Of a DNA stretch of 64,000 nucleotides, positions 53,804 to 62,509 are shown piece after piece. The position numbers were made by a program, and so were the translations under genes. Source of the DNA: Heyndrickxia camelliae. GTDB lineage: Bacteria > Bacillota > Bacilli > Bacillales > Bacillaceae_C. The stretch covers positions 62,001 to 126,000 of the forward strand of contig NZ_PIQO01000001.1 in the NCBI RefSeq assembly GCF_002844575.1, in the 5' to 3' direction. Each line of letters starts with the position of its first letter. The first letter of the stretch is position 1. Under the pieces are notes generated by a model. It saw only the letters and a program-made list of their open reading frames with translations, searched no databases and was not told where the DNA came from.

Positions 53804-54577
53804 ATGTTTGACACGATTCTTTATGAAGTAAGAGATCATGTAGCTTGGATTACGATGAATCGTCCACAAAGCTTGAACGCATTTAATAGCAAGATGAAAG
53901 AAGAAATAACAAAGTCTATTAAACAGGCAGCAAATGATATAGAAGTAAGGGCCATCGTCATTACAGGAACAGGTAGAGCATTTTCATCCGGTCAGGATCT
54001 TCAGGATGTTGAAGCTGATACGGATTATGGGGAACTAATAAGAAAATACTACAATCCAATGATTAGACAGATAGCTTCGACTGAAAAGCCAATTATTGCC
54101 GCTGTGAATGGAACTGCTGCCGGTGCCGGAATGAGCCTCGCCTTAGCATGTGATTTTCGATTAGCCTCTTCAAAAGCTAGTTTTTTAGAAGCTTTCATTC
54201 ATGTAGGATTGGTACCTGATTCCGGTAATTTTTATTATTTGCCGAGAATGGTGGGGCATGCAAAAGCGATGGAATTAGCCGTCTTAGGGGAAAAAATATC
54301 GGCAGAAACGGCCAAGGAAATTGGTCTGGTTACGAAGGTAATTTCCATTGAAAATTGGGATGAGGAAGTAGCAATATTTGCACAAAGACTAGCAAGCATG
54401 CCAACGAAAACAATTGGATTGATAAAAAGATACATGTATCAAAGTTGGGAATCCAACCTTTATGAAATGCTGGAAAAGGAAGCTTACGCACAAAAAATTG
54501 CTGGGCAAACACTCGATCATAAAGAAGGTATTGCGGCCTTTTTGGAAAAGAGGAAACCTCATTTTCAAGGGGAGTAG
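53804..54577 (+). CDS. paaG: 1,2-epoxyphenylacetyl-CoA isomerase (PaaG-type crotonase)
   Basis: AAAGGTGGGG suits the ATG at 53804. The 257-residue crotonase carries GTGRAFSSGQDLQDVE, GTAAGAGMSLALACDFRLAS and FIHVGLVPDSGNFYYLPRMVG; the Asp of VPDSG replaces a hydratase Glu and is typical of PaaG, which converts the ring epoxide to the oxepin and also shifts double bonds later in the pathway. It follows paaF by 13 bases. Its C-terminus aligns with that of paaF (EGIAAFLEKRKPHF). Confidence 0.9.
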   Translation: MFDTILYEVRDHVAWITMNRPQSLNAFNSKMKEEITKSIKQAANDIEVRAIVITGTGRAFSSGQDLQDVEADTDYGELIRKYYNPMIRQIASTEKPIIAAVNGTAAGAGMSLALACDFRLASSKASFLEAFIHVGLVPDSGNFYYLPRMVGHAKAMELAVLGEKISAETAKEIGLVTKVISIENWDEEVAIFAQRLASMPTKTIGLIKRYMYQSWESNLYEMLEKEAYAQKIAGQTLDHKEGIAAFLEKRKPHFQGE

Positions 54578-54589
54578 GAGGGAAATCGG

Positions 54590-55453
54590 TTGGTACAAAA
54601 TATAGCTGTAATCGGCTCAGGGGTAATGGGGAGAGGAATAGCTTATACTGCGGCTATAAGCGGGTTTACCGTTTACCTATTTGATGTAAGCGAAAAGGCA
54701 CTTACACATGCTCAGTTAGAAATAGAAGAGATTTTTTTAAAAGGAATCGAACGAAAGAAAATAACTACGGATCAAATGGAGATAGCAAAAAAAAATCTTT
54801 CATATGCGGCTGATTTTGAAAAAGCGGTTCAATCAGCAGATTTAATTATAGAGGCAGTTCCTGAAAAACACGAGATAAAGAAAAATGTGTTCGAAAGAAT
54901 GGATTCGCTCGCTCCAGCATCTTGTATTTTTGCATCAAATACTTCCACAATGAGTCCAACTGAATTAGGGTCTTTCACAAAAAGACCAAATAAAGTGATT
55001 GCCATGCATTTCTTTAACCCAGTTCATAAAATGCCACTGGTGGAAATTATTAAAGGGTTGGAAACAGAGGAAGAGACGGTGCATCAAATAAGATGTATTG
55101 CCGAGCAAATGGGGAAAGAAACCGTAGTCGTGAACGAATTTCCGGGTTTTGTGACGAGCCGAATAAGTGCTCTTGTAGGAAACGAAGCATTTTATATGTT
55201 GCAGGAGGGAATTGGTACACCGGAAGATATCGATAAAGCGATAAAGCTTGGTTTAAATTATCCAATGGGTCCGTTCGAACTAGCAGACTTAGTTGGTCTA
55301 GATACTAGACTCAACAATCTACAATATTTACACAAGACATTAGGGGAAAAGTATCGCCCTGCCCCATTGTTAGTTCAATATGTGAAAGCTGGTCGCCTCG
55401 GCAGAAAGTCTGGCAAAGGGGTATATGATTACACTAATAGGAGTGGGGAGTAA
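54590..55453 (+). CDS. paaH: 3-hydroxyacyl-CoA dehydrogenase (PaaH-type)
   Basis: The TTG at 54590 follows GGAGGGAAA by 7 bases. The 287-residue product has a Rossmann start (IAVIGSGVMGRGIAYTAAISG), the catalytic His in VIAMHFFNPVHKMPLVEII (about residue 140) and the C-terminal dimer domain (GLNYPMGPFELADLVGLD). It oxidises 3-hydroxyadipyl-CoA with NAD in the paa pathway; 3-hydroxybutyryl-CoA dehydrogenases are very similar. Its TAA overlaps the ATG of the thiolase gene by one base (TAATG). Confidence 0.9.
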   Translation: MVQNIAVIGSGVMGRGIAYTAAISGFTVYLFDVSEKALTHAQLEIEEIFLKGIERKKITTDQMEIAKKNLSYAADFEKAVQSADLIIEAVPEKHEIKKNVFERMDSLAPASCIFASNTSTMSPTELGSFTKRPNKVIAMHFFNPVHKMPLVEIIKGLETEEETVHQIRCIAEQMGKETVVVNEFPGFVTSRISALVGNEAFYMLQEGIGTPEDIDKAIKLGLNYPMGPFELADLVGLDTRLNNLQYLHKTLGEKYRPAPLLVQYVKAGRLGRKSGKGVYDYTNRSGE

Positions 55454-56652
55454 TGGAAACGGTCGTTATAGTAGATGCAGTTCGAACTCCGATTGGAAGA
55501 TATAAGGGTGCTTTGAAAAGTGTACGTCCTGATGATCTAGGTGCCGAGGTCATCAAAGCTTTGGTAGATAGAAATCCAAGACTTCCAGTACAAGAAATAG
55601 AAGAGGTCGTCCTTGGAAACGCCAATCAAGCGGGGGAAGACAATCGCAATGTAGCAAGAATGTCCGCTTTATTAGCAGGTTTGCCGGTTGAAACAGCAGC
55701 TACTACTATCAATCGACTTTGTGGGTCTGGCCTTGACGCCATTAACTACTCAGCAAGAGCCATCGCCTTAGGGGAAGGTGATATCTTTATCGCAGGTGGA
55801 ACGGAAAGCATGACAAGAGCTCCGTTCGTTATGGGAAAGGCAGAAACGGAGTACCCTCGCGGCAATATGGAGCTTTATGATACCACGATTGGTTGGCGCT
55901 TTATTAACCCGCGTTTGAGGGAAATGTATGGGATAGATTCTATGCCAGAAACAGCGGAAAATGTTGCCAGAAGGTTTAACATTTCCCGGGAAGAACAGGA
56001 TTTGTTTGCTTATGAAAGTCAAATGAAGGCAAAAAATGCCATGTTGAGAGGGATATTTTCAAAAGAAATTATCCCTGTTACGGTAACGGATAAAAAAGGG
56101 AATAAGACAGAGGTATATTTGGATGAACACCCGAGACCAACAACAACAATGGATGCCTTAGCAAAACTTAAGCCTTTATTTGAAGGAGGCACTGTAACTG
56201 CAGGAAATTCTTCTGGTGTGAATGACGGCGCTTCCGCGTTATTAATGATGAGTGAAAGAAAGGCGAAAGCGCTTGGATTTAGACCTTTAGTAAAATTTCG
56301 TGCATGTGCAGTAGCAGGGCTTGAACCAGCGGTTATGGGTTTGGGACCTATATATGCAACAAGAAAGCTATTAAAAAGAGCAGGAACTTCTATAAAAGAT
56401 ATTTCATTAGTGGAATTAAATGAGGCTTTTGCTTCACAATCATTGGAATGTATCAAGCAAATCGAAGTAAATCCGGACATTGTAAATGTAAACGGAGGTG
56501 CTATTGCTTTTGGGCATCCTTTAGGTGCAAGTGGGGCAAGAATTTTAACCTCCTTAATTTATGAAATGAAACGAAGAAATGCAGACTTAGGAATCGCTAC
56601 AATGTGCATCGGAGTTGGTCAAGGCATTGCAACGCTTGTAGAAAATATATAG
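55453..56652 (+). CDS. paaJ: Thiolase, 3-oxoadipyl-CoA type
   Basis: The 399-residue product shows the thiolase pattern: nucleophilic Cys in TINRLCGSGLDAIN (about residue 90), the substrate His in GGAIAFGHPLGASGARI (about 355) and the second Cys in MCIGVGQGIA (about 385). It should cleave 3-oxoadipyl-CoA to succinyl-CoA and acetyl-CoA and may also act on the dehydro form. Start ATG overlaps the stop of paaH. It is the last gene of the paa operon, followed by an intergenic repeat. Confidence 0.92.
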   Translation: METVVIVDAVRTPIGRYKGALKSVRPDDLGAEVIKALVDRNPRLPVQEIEEVVLGNANQAGEDNRNVARMSALLAGLPVETAATTINRLCGSGLDAINYSARAIALGEGDIFIAGGTESMTRAPFVMGKAETEYPRGNMELYDTTIGWRFINPRLREMYGIDSMPETAENVARRFNISREEQDLFAYESQMKAKNAMLRGIFSKEIIPVTVTDKKGNKTEVYLDEHPRPTTTMDALAKLKPLFEGGTVTAGNSSGVNDGASALLMMSERKAKALGFRPLVKFRACAVAGLEPAVMGLGPIYATRKLLKRAGTSIKDISLVELNEAFASQSLECIKQIEVNPDIVNVNGGAIAFGHPLGASGARILTSLIYEMKRRNADLGIATMCIGVGQGIATLVENI

Positions 56653-56656
56653 TTAA

Positions 56657-56870
56657 AAACATGTCTAGACACTGACTAGTGTGTAGCTCCAGCGCTAATA
56701 GACTAGCAGATTTCCCGCTCTCATCCCTAGCATAAGCCAGCAACAGGTGAAAATGGTAGAGCAATTTTCAATAGCTTGTGAACTACAGTAGCACGGTTTC
56801 TTATTTCAGCCGAAACCTCCTAAATCCCTACACCGGTGGTCACGGCAACTCTGCTTTTCTTCTTAATCGC
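56657..56870. repeat. Dispersed intergenic repeat, copy 1
   Basis: Contains TGTCTAG, TAGCTCCAGCGC, CAACAGGTGAAAATGG, AATAGCTTGTGAACTAC, AGCACGGTTTC and GAAACCTCCTAAATCC in that order. The same blocks, with base changes, recur at 62304-62475. It resembles the GTCTAGCTCCAGCGCC-type elements seen between genes in many Bacillaceae. Non-coding. Confidence 0.7.
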
Positions 56871-57017
56871 TGTTCATTGTCGAAAAGTTATGAATTTGGT
56901 AGAATACAAACAAATGCGAAATGCGCCTTGTTCATCTGCAAGCATATAGGCGCGTAGCTAGAGTAGAAAATAGTGATAGTTCTATATTTTATAGTCTTCT
57001 AAAAGATAAAAAGGGTA

Positions 57018-57917
57018 GTGAATTCATACATGAACAGCAGCTTGAATACTAGATCGATGATATTTACTTTATATGGAGATTACATTCGCCATTATGGAAA
57101 TGAAATATGGATTGGCAGCTTAATTAGGTTATTAAAAGAATTCGGGCATAATGAGCAATCTGTTCGTGCTGCGATTTCCCGTATGTATAAACAAGGATGG
57201 GTAGATTCACGAAAAGAAGGGAATAAAAGTTTTTACTTTTTGACTGAACGCGGCATAGAGAGAATGGATGAAGCAGCAAAACGTATATTTAAACTAAATC
57301 CTGATAAATGGGACGGCAAATGGAGAATGCTCATATACTCCATTCCCGAGGAAAAAAGAAATATCCGAGATGAGTTACGAAAGGAACTGCAATGGAGCGG
57401 TTTTGGATCCATTGCGAACAGCAGTTTTATTTCGCCTAATGATTTGACGAAGCAAGTATACCTGTTAATCGATAAATATAATATTAAAGAGTATGTCCAT
57501 TATTTTATAGCGGAAAATAATGGACCGAGGAAAAATCAGACAATCGTAAGAGAATGTTGGGACTTAAACGATATTAATGAACACTATAAAACATTTATCG
57601 ACTTTTATGGTGAAAAGTTCCACAAGGAGAAAAAGAAAATATCTAAGAACCAAATGACAGCAGCAGAGTGCTTTGTGGAAAGGACGAAGCTTGTCCATGA
57701 GTATCGAAAATTTTTATTTATCGACCCTGGATTGCCGGAGGAATTGCTGCCTAAAAAGTGGCTGGGTAATAAAGCGGCTACTTTATTTACTGAATATTAT
57801 CGGGAATTAACTGAACCAGCATCTCATTTCTTTGAATCCGTTTTTAAGGATGGAAATGAAATGAAGATAAAGGAAGATTATGATATGTATCAGCATCCAC
57901 TCATTATCGAAGAATAG
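57018..57917 (+). CDS. paaX: PaaX-family transcriptional regulator
   Basis: The start is the GTG at 57018 or the ATG at 57030; AAAGGG lies just upstream. The 299-residue product has an N-terminal winged helix (SMIFTLYGDYIRHYGNEIWIGSLIRLLKEFG, SVRAAISRMYKQGWVDSRKEG) and the PaaX C-terminal domain (WDGKWRMLIYSIPEEKRNIRDELRKELQWSGFGSI). In E. coli PaaX represses the paa operon and is released by phenylacetyl-CoA. Here it lies just downstream of paaJ and probably acts at the inverted repeat before paaK. Confidence 0.9.
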   Translation: MNSYMNSSLNTRSMIFTLYGDYIRHYGNEIWIGSLIRLLKEFGHNEQSVRAAISRMYKQGWVDSRKEGNKSFYFLTERGIERMDEAAKRIFKLNPDKWDGKWRMLIYSIPEEKRNIRDELRKELQWSGFGSIANSSFISPNDLTKQVYLLIDKYNIKEYVHYFIAENNGPRKNQTIVRECWDLNDINEHYKTFIDFYGEKFHKEKKKISKNQMTAAECFVERTKLVHEYRKFLFIDPGLPEELLPKKWLGNKAATLFTEYYRELTEPASHFFESVFKDGNEMKIKEDYDMYQHPLIIEE

Positions 57918-57945
57918 CAAAATATCTGTTTTGGGGGGCAGTTAT

Positions 57946-58896
57946 ATGAGTCAAGTAGCAACACTTCTCGGCATCAAAAAGCCAATTATACAAGGTGGCA
58001 TGGGGAATATTAGCAATGCTCAGCTTACTGCAGCAGTTTCGGAAGCAGGTGGTTTAGGAACTATAGGAACAGGTACGATGAATGTATCGGAAATCGAAGC
58101 GATTATCCTAGAAACAAAGAGATTAACGAATAAACCATTTGCAATAAATATTCCTATATCCGTACATCCGGAAGCAGAAAAAATAATAGAACTTATTTTT
58201 ACACACTCCATTCCCATTGTATCCTTATCTGCTGGAAACCCATCCCCGTATATTCCAGTATTACATGACAGGAAAGTGAAAGTGATGGTAGTAACGGGCA
58301 GCGTGAAACATGCAAAAAAGGCGCAGGAGTCGGGAGCAGATATCATTGTTGCAGAAGGGGTAGAAGCTGCTGGCATAAATTCCCCATTTGAAACAACAAC
58401 CATGACCTTAATCCCCCAGATTGTGGATGCAGTTACTATACCGGTTATTGCTGCAGGGGGGATTGCAGATGGCAGAGGGATGTTAGCCGCATTTGCACTA
58501 GGAGCTCAAGGGGTACAAATGGGAACTAGATTTGTAGCTACGATAGAAGCACCTTTTTCTGAGGAATATAAAAAGAGAATAGTAGATGCAACCGATCATA
58601 GTACCATGGTAGTAGGACGGTCTATCGGAAGAGTAAGAAGGGTATTAGACGGGGAGTATGCTAAATCAATTTTTTACAGGGAAAAAAGCGGTATAACCAT
58701 TGAGCAATATGAGGAACTAACAACAGAGAAACAGCATCGCATCGGTGCTTTAGAGGGCAATGAACAAGAGGGATTTATGAATAGCGGCCAAATCGCAGGG
58801 CTAATAAAAAAAATACCAACTGTTAAAGAAGTGATCAATAGGATGATGGAGGAATACGAACAACAATTAAAGTATTTATCAGGCCTAAAGATATAA
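57946..58896 (+). CDS. FMN-dependent nitronate monooxygenase / FabK-like flavoprotein
   Basis: TTGGGGGG lies 7 bases before the ATG at 57946. The 316-residue TIM-barrel flavoprotein starts with IKKPIIQGGMGNISNAQLTAAVSEAGGLGTIG and has the FMN phosphate site VIAAGGIADGRGMLAAFALGAQGVQMGTRF. Family members are nitronate monooxygenases (2-nitropropane dioxygenases) or enoyl-ACP reductase II (FabK). Which one cannot be decided here. Its place beside paaX hints at a role with an aromatic or enoyl-CoA compound, perhaps replacing a missing reductase, but this is inference. Confidence 0.85.
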   Translation: MSQVATLLGIKKPIIQGGMGNISNAQLTAAVSEAGGLGTIGTGTMNVSEIEAIILETKRLTNKPFAINIPISVHPEAEKIIELIFTHSIPIVSLSAGNPSPYIPVLHDRKVKVMVVTGSVKHAKKAQESGADIIVAEGVEAAGINSPFETTTMTLIPQIVDAVTIPVIAAGGIADGRGMLAAFALGAQGVQMGTRFVATIEAPFSEEYKKRIVDATDHSTMVVGRSIGRVRRVLDGEYAKSIFYREKSGITIEQYEELTTEKQHRIGALEGNEQEGFMNSGQIAGLIKKIPTVKEVINRMMEEYEQQLKYLSGLKI

Positions 58897-59047
58897 TACA
58901 AGATTATATAGAGTTTTTGAAATTTTTAAATTAAATTGACCGTCTATCACATAAAATGTTAATATAACGTTAAATAAACGTTAGCTTTTATTTCGTAATA
59001 GCAGAGCAGCTAGTTAATAAAAGCTAATTGATGCAAATTAAAAAGAT

Positions 59048-59062
59048 ATGAAACCGTTTACA
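59048..59062 (+). promoter_or_regulatory. Catabolite-responsive element (cre) for CcpA
   Basis: ATGAAACCGTTTACA matches the cre consensus WTGNAANCGNWNNCW at every position. It suggests glucose repression of the transcript reading into the ABC importer. Confidence 0.7.
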
Positions 59063-59271
59063 AAGGAGGGGTTATTTTAAGACTAGTTTAGTAGGAATCT
59101 GTCTTCCTCAATCCATCAGGAAGGTTTTTAGTATGGAAAAAGGTACAGAGATTTTCACACAACACGCAATTCTCATTCAACAGGACTGTTTTCGAAACAA
59201 AATGTCACTGCACGCTCTTTGTATAAAATACTGAAACAGAATAGTTTCGGGGCATTTTCTAAAAAATACTT

Positions 59272-59300
59272 TTGACAAGTAGAACTAAGAATTTTATAAA
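59272..59300 (+). promoter_or_regulatory. Sigma-A promoter of the ABC importer operon
   Basis: TTGACA (59272-59277), 17-bp spacer, TATAAA (59295-59300), 55 bases before the ATG. Confidence 0.75.
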
Positions 59301-59354
59301 GTAACAACTTTCAAGAGAAAAGCCTTAAAAAACTTATTTCAAAGGGGTACTGGA

Positions 59355-60356
59355 ATGATGAAATGGAAAAAAACTGCTGTTGTCCTATTAAGTACCATTC
59401 TACTAGCTGCTTGTGGTTCCAAAACATCGACACCTTCATCATCTGGGGGACAAGCAAATAATGGAGAATCAAAGAAAAAAACGTATAATATCGGGGTAAC
59501 CCAAATTGTCGAACACCCATCACTTGATGCCGCATTTGAAGGTTTCAAGAAGGCAATAGAAGAAGGCGGAATAAAAGCCAAATATAATATACAAAACGCA
59601 CAAGGCGATAATAGTACTAATACCACCATCGCAACAAATTTAGTAAACTCAAAAGTTGATCTCATCTTCGCAAACTCTACACCAAGTGCACAAGCCGCAG
59701 CAAGTCAAACAAAAGATATTCCGATTGTCTTTACTTCCGTCACGGATCCAATTGGAGCAAAACTAGTTTCTTCTATGGAGAATCCAGGCGCGAATATTAC
59801 AGGAACAATCGATACCCATCCAGATGCAATTCCAAACACCTTGAAATTTATGAAAGAAAAACTGAATATGACAAAGGTCGGTATGGTTTATAACTCAGGA
59901 GAACAAAATTCACGTGCGCAAGTAGATAACGTGAAAAAATTAGCAAGTGGAATAGGTTTGAAAATAGTAGAAGCTTCAGTAGCAACTTCTGCAGATGTTA
60001 AACAAGCGACAGAGTCATTAGTAGGTAAAGTGGACGGATTTTATATTATTTCAGATAATACTGTCGTTTCTGCTTTAGAATCAGTTATTTCTGTCGCGAA
60101 TAAAAATAAACTTCCAATGATGGCTGCAGAATTTGATTCGGTAAGAAAAGGTGCTTTAGGAGCATATGGCTTTGAATATTATGATATTGGTTATGAAGCC
60201 GGACAAATGGCAGTCAAAATTTTGAAAGGCGAAAGCAAGCCTTCTGACCTTCCTGTTCAAGTTCCGCAAAACCTAAAGCTTGTCATCAATAAAAAGACGG
60301 CTAATACGATTGGTATTGATATTAAAGATGACTGGAATGCAGAAACTACTGAATAA
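59355..60356 (+). CDS. ABC transporter substrate-binding lipoprotein (TrpX-like, COG2984)
   Basis: The 333-residue product has a lipoprotein signal (WKKTAVVLLSTILLAACGSK, lipobox LAAC), a Ser/Gly linker and a two-lobed binding protein: YNIGVTQIVEHPSLDAAFEGF, then VNSKVDLIFANSTPSAQAAA and GMVYNSGEQNSRAQVDNVKK. This is the COG2984 group; in several Firmicutes it binds tryptophan or tyrosine (TrpX). Beside paa genes and phenylalanine dehydrogenase, an aromatic amino acid or aromatic acid ligand is likely. AAAGGGG precedes the ATG. Confidence 0.88.
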   Translation: MMKWKKTAVVLLSTILLAACGSKTSTPSSSGGQANNGESKKKTYNIGVTQIVEHPSLDAAFEGFKKAIEEGGIKAKYNIQNAQGDNSTNTTIATNLVNSKVDLIFANSTPSAQAAASQTKDIPIVFTSVTDPIGAKLVSSMENPGANITGTIDTHPDAIPNTLKFMKEKLNMTKVGMVYNSGEQNSRAQVDNVKKLASGIGLKIVEASVATSADVKQATESLVGKVDGFYIISDNTVVSALESVISVANKNKLPMMAAEFDSVRKGALGAYGFEYYDIGYEAGQMAVKILKGESKPSDLPVQVPQNLKLVINKKTANTIGIDIKDDWNAETTE

Positions 60357-60371
60357 ATAGGAGATGATTCA

Positions 60372-61421
60372 ATGTTTGCAACGATCTTTGGATCACTTGA
60401 GCAAGGAATCATCTATGCTATTCTGGCACTTGGAGTGTATCTTTCCTTCCGAGTGCTGGATTTTCCTGATTTAACGGTGGATGGAAGTTTCGTGACCGGT
60501 GCGGCAGTTGCGGCAACGATGATTACCTTTGGTTATAACCCTATTCTTTCTACTCTTCTGGCATTTGTTGCCGGTTTCGCAGCAGGTTGTGTTACAGGCT
60601 TTCTCCACACAAAGGGAAAAATCAATCCGCTCCTTTCAGGAATTTTAATGATGATTGCCCTGTATTCTATAAATTTACGTATTATGGGAATGACTTCCGA
60701 AACGTCTGTAGGAAGACCAAATATCCCTTTATTAAACTCAGATTCTGTATTTACGATATTTCACCAAGTATGGGTACGATTGGGAATTGATAATTGGCTA
60801 AATACTATGCTTGGTAACGTAGGTATTAAATACCTACCGACCACCTGGGGAACCCTGGTCTTGATGCTGATTGTGACATATTTGGTGAAAAAGTTTGCAG
60901 ACTGGTTTCTGCAAACAGAGATCGGTCTTGCATTGAGGGCCACTGGTGACAATCAAAGAATGATTAGGAGTTTTTCAGCTAACACTGATTGGTATATTGT
61001 ACTGGGCCTTGGAATTTCCAATGCGCTTGTGGCATTTGCAGGTGCATTAATAGCTCAGTATTCCATGTTTTCGGATGTGGGAATGGGAATCGGTATGATA
61101 ATTGTTGGTCTTGCTTCTGTTATTATTGGTGAAGCTATCTTTGGTACGAAATCAATCGTAAGAACGACCTTAGCAGTAATATTCGGTGCCATCATTTATC
61201 GAATCATCCTTGGATTTGCGCTTCGCTTGGATATTTTAGATACAGGTGATATGAAGCTTATTACCGCCGTAATTGTAATACTAGCTTTAGTCCTTCCAAA
61301 GATAATCGAGACGCAACGTGAAAAAAGAAGAAAAGCTAAACGGCATGAAGAAAGAATGTCAGCATTACAAACAGAAATCAGGGGAGAGGAGGATACAGGT
61401 GCTGCAACTCAATCAGATTAG
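60372..61421 (+). CDS. ABC transporter permease (TrpY-like, COG4120)
   Basis: The 349-residue product has about eight to nine helices and the BPD_transp_2 pattern (IIYAILALGVYLSFRVLDFPDLTVDGSF; GLALRATGDNQRMIRSFSAN is the cytoplasmic coupling loop). The charged C-terminal tail (TQREKRRKAKRHEERMSALQ) runs into the next gene, which overlaps by 23 bases. It pairs with the COG2984 binding protein and the COG1101 ATPase to import the ligand. TAGGAG lies about 9 bases before the ATG. Confidence 0.9.
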   Translation: MFATIFGSLEQGIIYAILALGVYLSFRVLDFPDLTVDGSFVTGAAVAATMITFGYNPILSTLLAFVAGFAAGCVTGFLHTKGKINPLLSGILMMIALYSINLRIMGMTSETSVGRPNIPLLNSDSVFTIFHQVWVRLGIDNWLNTMLGNVGIKYLPTTWGTLVLMLIVTYLVKKFADWFLQTEIGLALRATGDNQRMIRSFSANTDWYIVLGLGISNALVAFAGALIAQYSMFSDVGMGIGMIIVGLASVIIGEAIFGTKSIVRTTLAVIFGAIIYRIILGFALRLDILDTGDMKLITAVIVILALVLPKIIETQREKRRKAKRHEERMSALQTEIRGEEDTGAATQSD

Positions 61422-62199
61422 CAAACTATTCAATGAATCTACCCCGGATGAAAAGATCGCCTTAGACAGGGTAAATCTAAACTTACAGAAAGGCGATTTC
61501 GTAACCGTAATTGGAAGTAACGGTGCAGGCAAGTCTACTTTAATGAATATGATTTCTGGTGTACTTACCCCAGACGTAGGTACCGTATATATCGATTCTG
61601 AGGATGTTACAAAATTACCAGAATATAAGAGGTCCAAATTAATTGGGAGAGTTTTTCAAGATCCAATGGCAGGAACTGCTCCTTCTATGACAATTGAGGA
61701 AAATTTAGCAATGGCTTATGCGAGAAATCAAAAAAGAAAACTACGGAGAGGGGTAGACAAAAAGAGAAGAGATTTCTTTAAAGAGTCACTCGCTGTTTTG
61801 CATCTAAATCTTGAAAACCGCTTAAACGCAAAGGTAGGATTACTGTCTGGAGGTGAACGACAGGCACTTTCCTTATTAATGGCCACTTTTACTAACCCAT
61901 CTATATTATTATTGGATGAACATACAGCTGCGCTTGACCCTTCAAGAGCAAAGCTGATTACAGAGTTGACAAAAGAGCTTGTAGAAAAAGATAAATTGAC
62001 CACCATTATGGTAACGCATAATATGCAACAGGCATTAGATCTTGGCAATCGCCTAATTATGATGGATAAGGGACAAATTATTCTCGAAGTGAATGAGGAT
62101 GAAAAAAGAAGTCTTACCATAGATCAGTTGATGGCGGAATTCCAAAGAATTCGAGGTACCAAAATGACCAGCGACAGGGCTCTTTTATCAGTAGATTAA
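61399..62199 (+). CDS. ABC transporter ATP-binding protein (TrpZ-like, COG1101)
   Basis: GGAGAGGAGG suits the GTG at 61399, inside the permease gene. The 266-residue ATPase has the Walker A GSNGAGKST, signature LLSGGERQALSLLMA, Walker B ILLLDEHTAAL and H-loop VTHNMQQAL. It powers the importer formed with the two upstream genes. Its Walker B follow-up (DEHTAALDP) is typical of the COG1101 group. Confidence 0.92.
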   Translation: MLQLNQISKLFNESTPDEKIALDRVNLNLQKGDFVTVIGSNGAGKSTLMNMISGVLTPDVGTVYIDSEDVTKLPEYKRSKLIGRVFQDPMAGTAPSMTIEENLAMAYARNQKRKLRRGVDKKRRDFFKESLAVLHLNLENRLNAKVGLLSGGERQALSLLMATFTNPSILLLDEHTAALDPSRAKLITELTKELVEKDKLTTIMVTHNMQQALDLGNRLIMMDKGQIILEVNEDEKRSLTIDQLMAEFQRIRGTKMTSDRALLSVD

Positions 62200-62303
62200 T
62201 AGCTAGGATTTTGGTTCATCGGGTACCAAATCTGCAAGTATCTTCTATTTTTGCTCGATTAAAAAGGCGTATAACTTGTTATATCAAAAAAATATAACAA
62301 GTT

Positions 62304-62475
62304 AGATGCTGTCTAGCTTTTGCCTTTCAGCTAAAGGATTTCACCGTCCACTCTTTGATAAGTCTACATCAGGTGAAAATGGAAGTCGTATTTTTAATAG
62401 CTCGCGATCTACCTTAGCACGGTTTCCTTTATCTTAGTCGAATACTACGAAATCCTAACGCAGCTGGGTAAAGCA
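62304..62475. repeat. Dispersed intergenic repeat, copy 2
   Basis: Blocks TGTCTAGC, CATCAGGTGAAAATGG, AATAGCTCGCGATCTAC, TTAGCACGGTTTCC, TAGTCGAA and CGAAATCCTAA match those of the copy at 56657-56870 in order, with changes. It fills the gap between the ABC operon and the thioesterase gene. The stretch 62200-62303 before it holds a hairpin of ATAACTTGTTATAT / ATATAACAAGTTA (about 62270-62306). Confidence 0.65.
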
Positions 62476-62509
62476 CTTACACTTTTCTAAATAGAAAAGG
62501 GGAGATGTA

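Larger units (their letters stand above)
58897..59354. promoter_or_regulatory. Long regulatory gap before the ABC importer, with two promoters
   Basis: It holds a possible promoter (TTGACC, 58936), a perfect 7-5-7 inverted repeat TAACGTTaaataAACGTTA (58965-58983), a cre site (59048-59062), a strong ribosome site AAGGAGGGG (59063-59071) with no gene behind it, a hairpin CTTCCT/AGGAAG with T5 (59103-59129), and a second good promoter at 59272. Confidence 0.55.
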
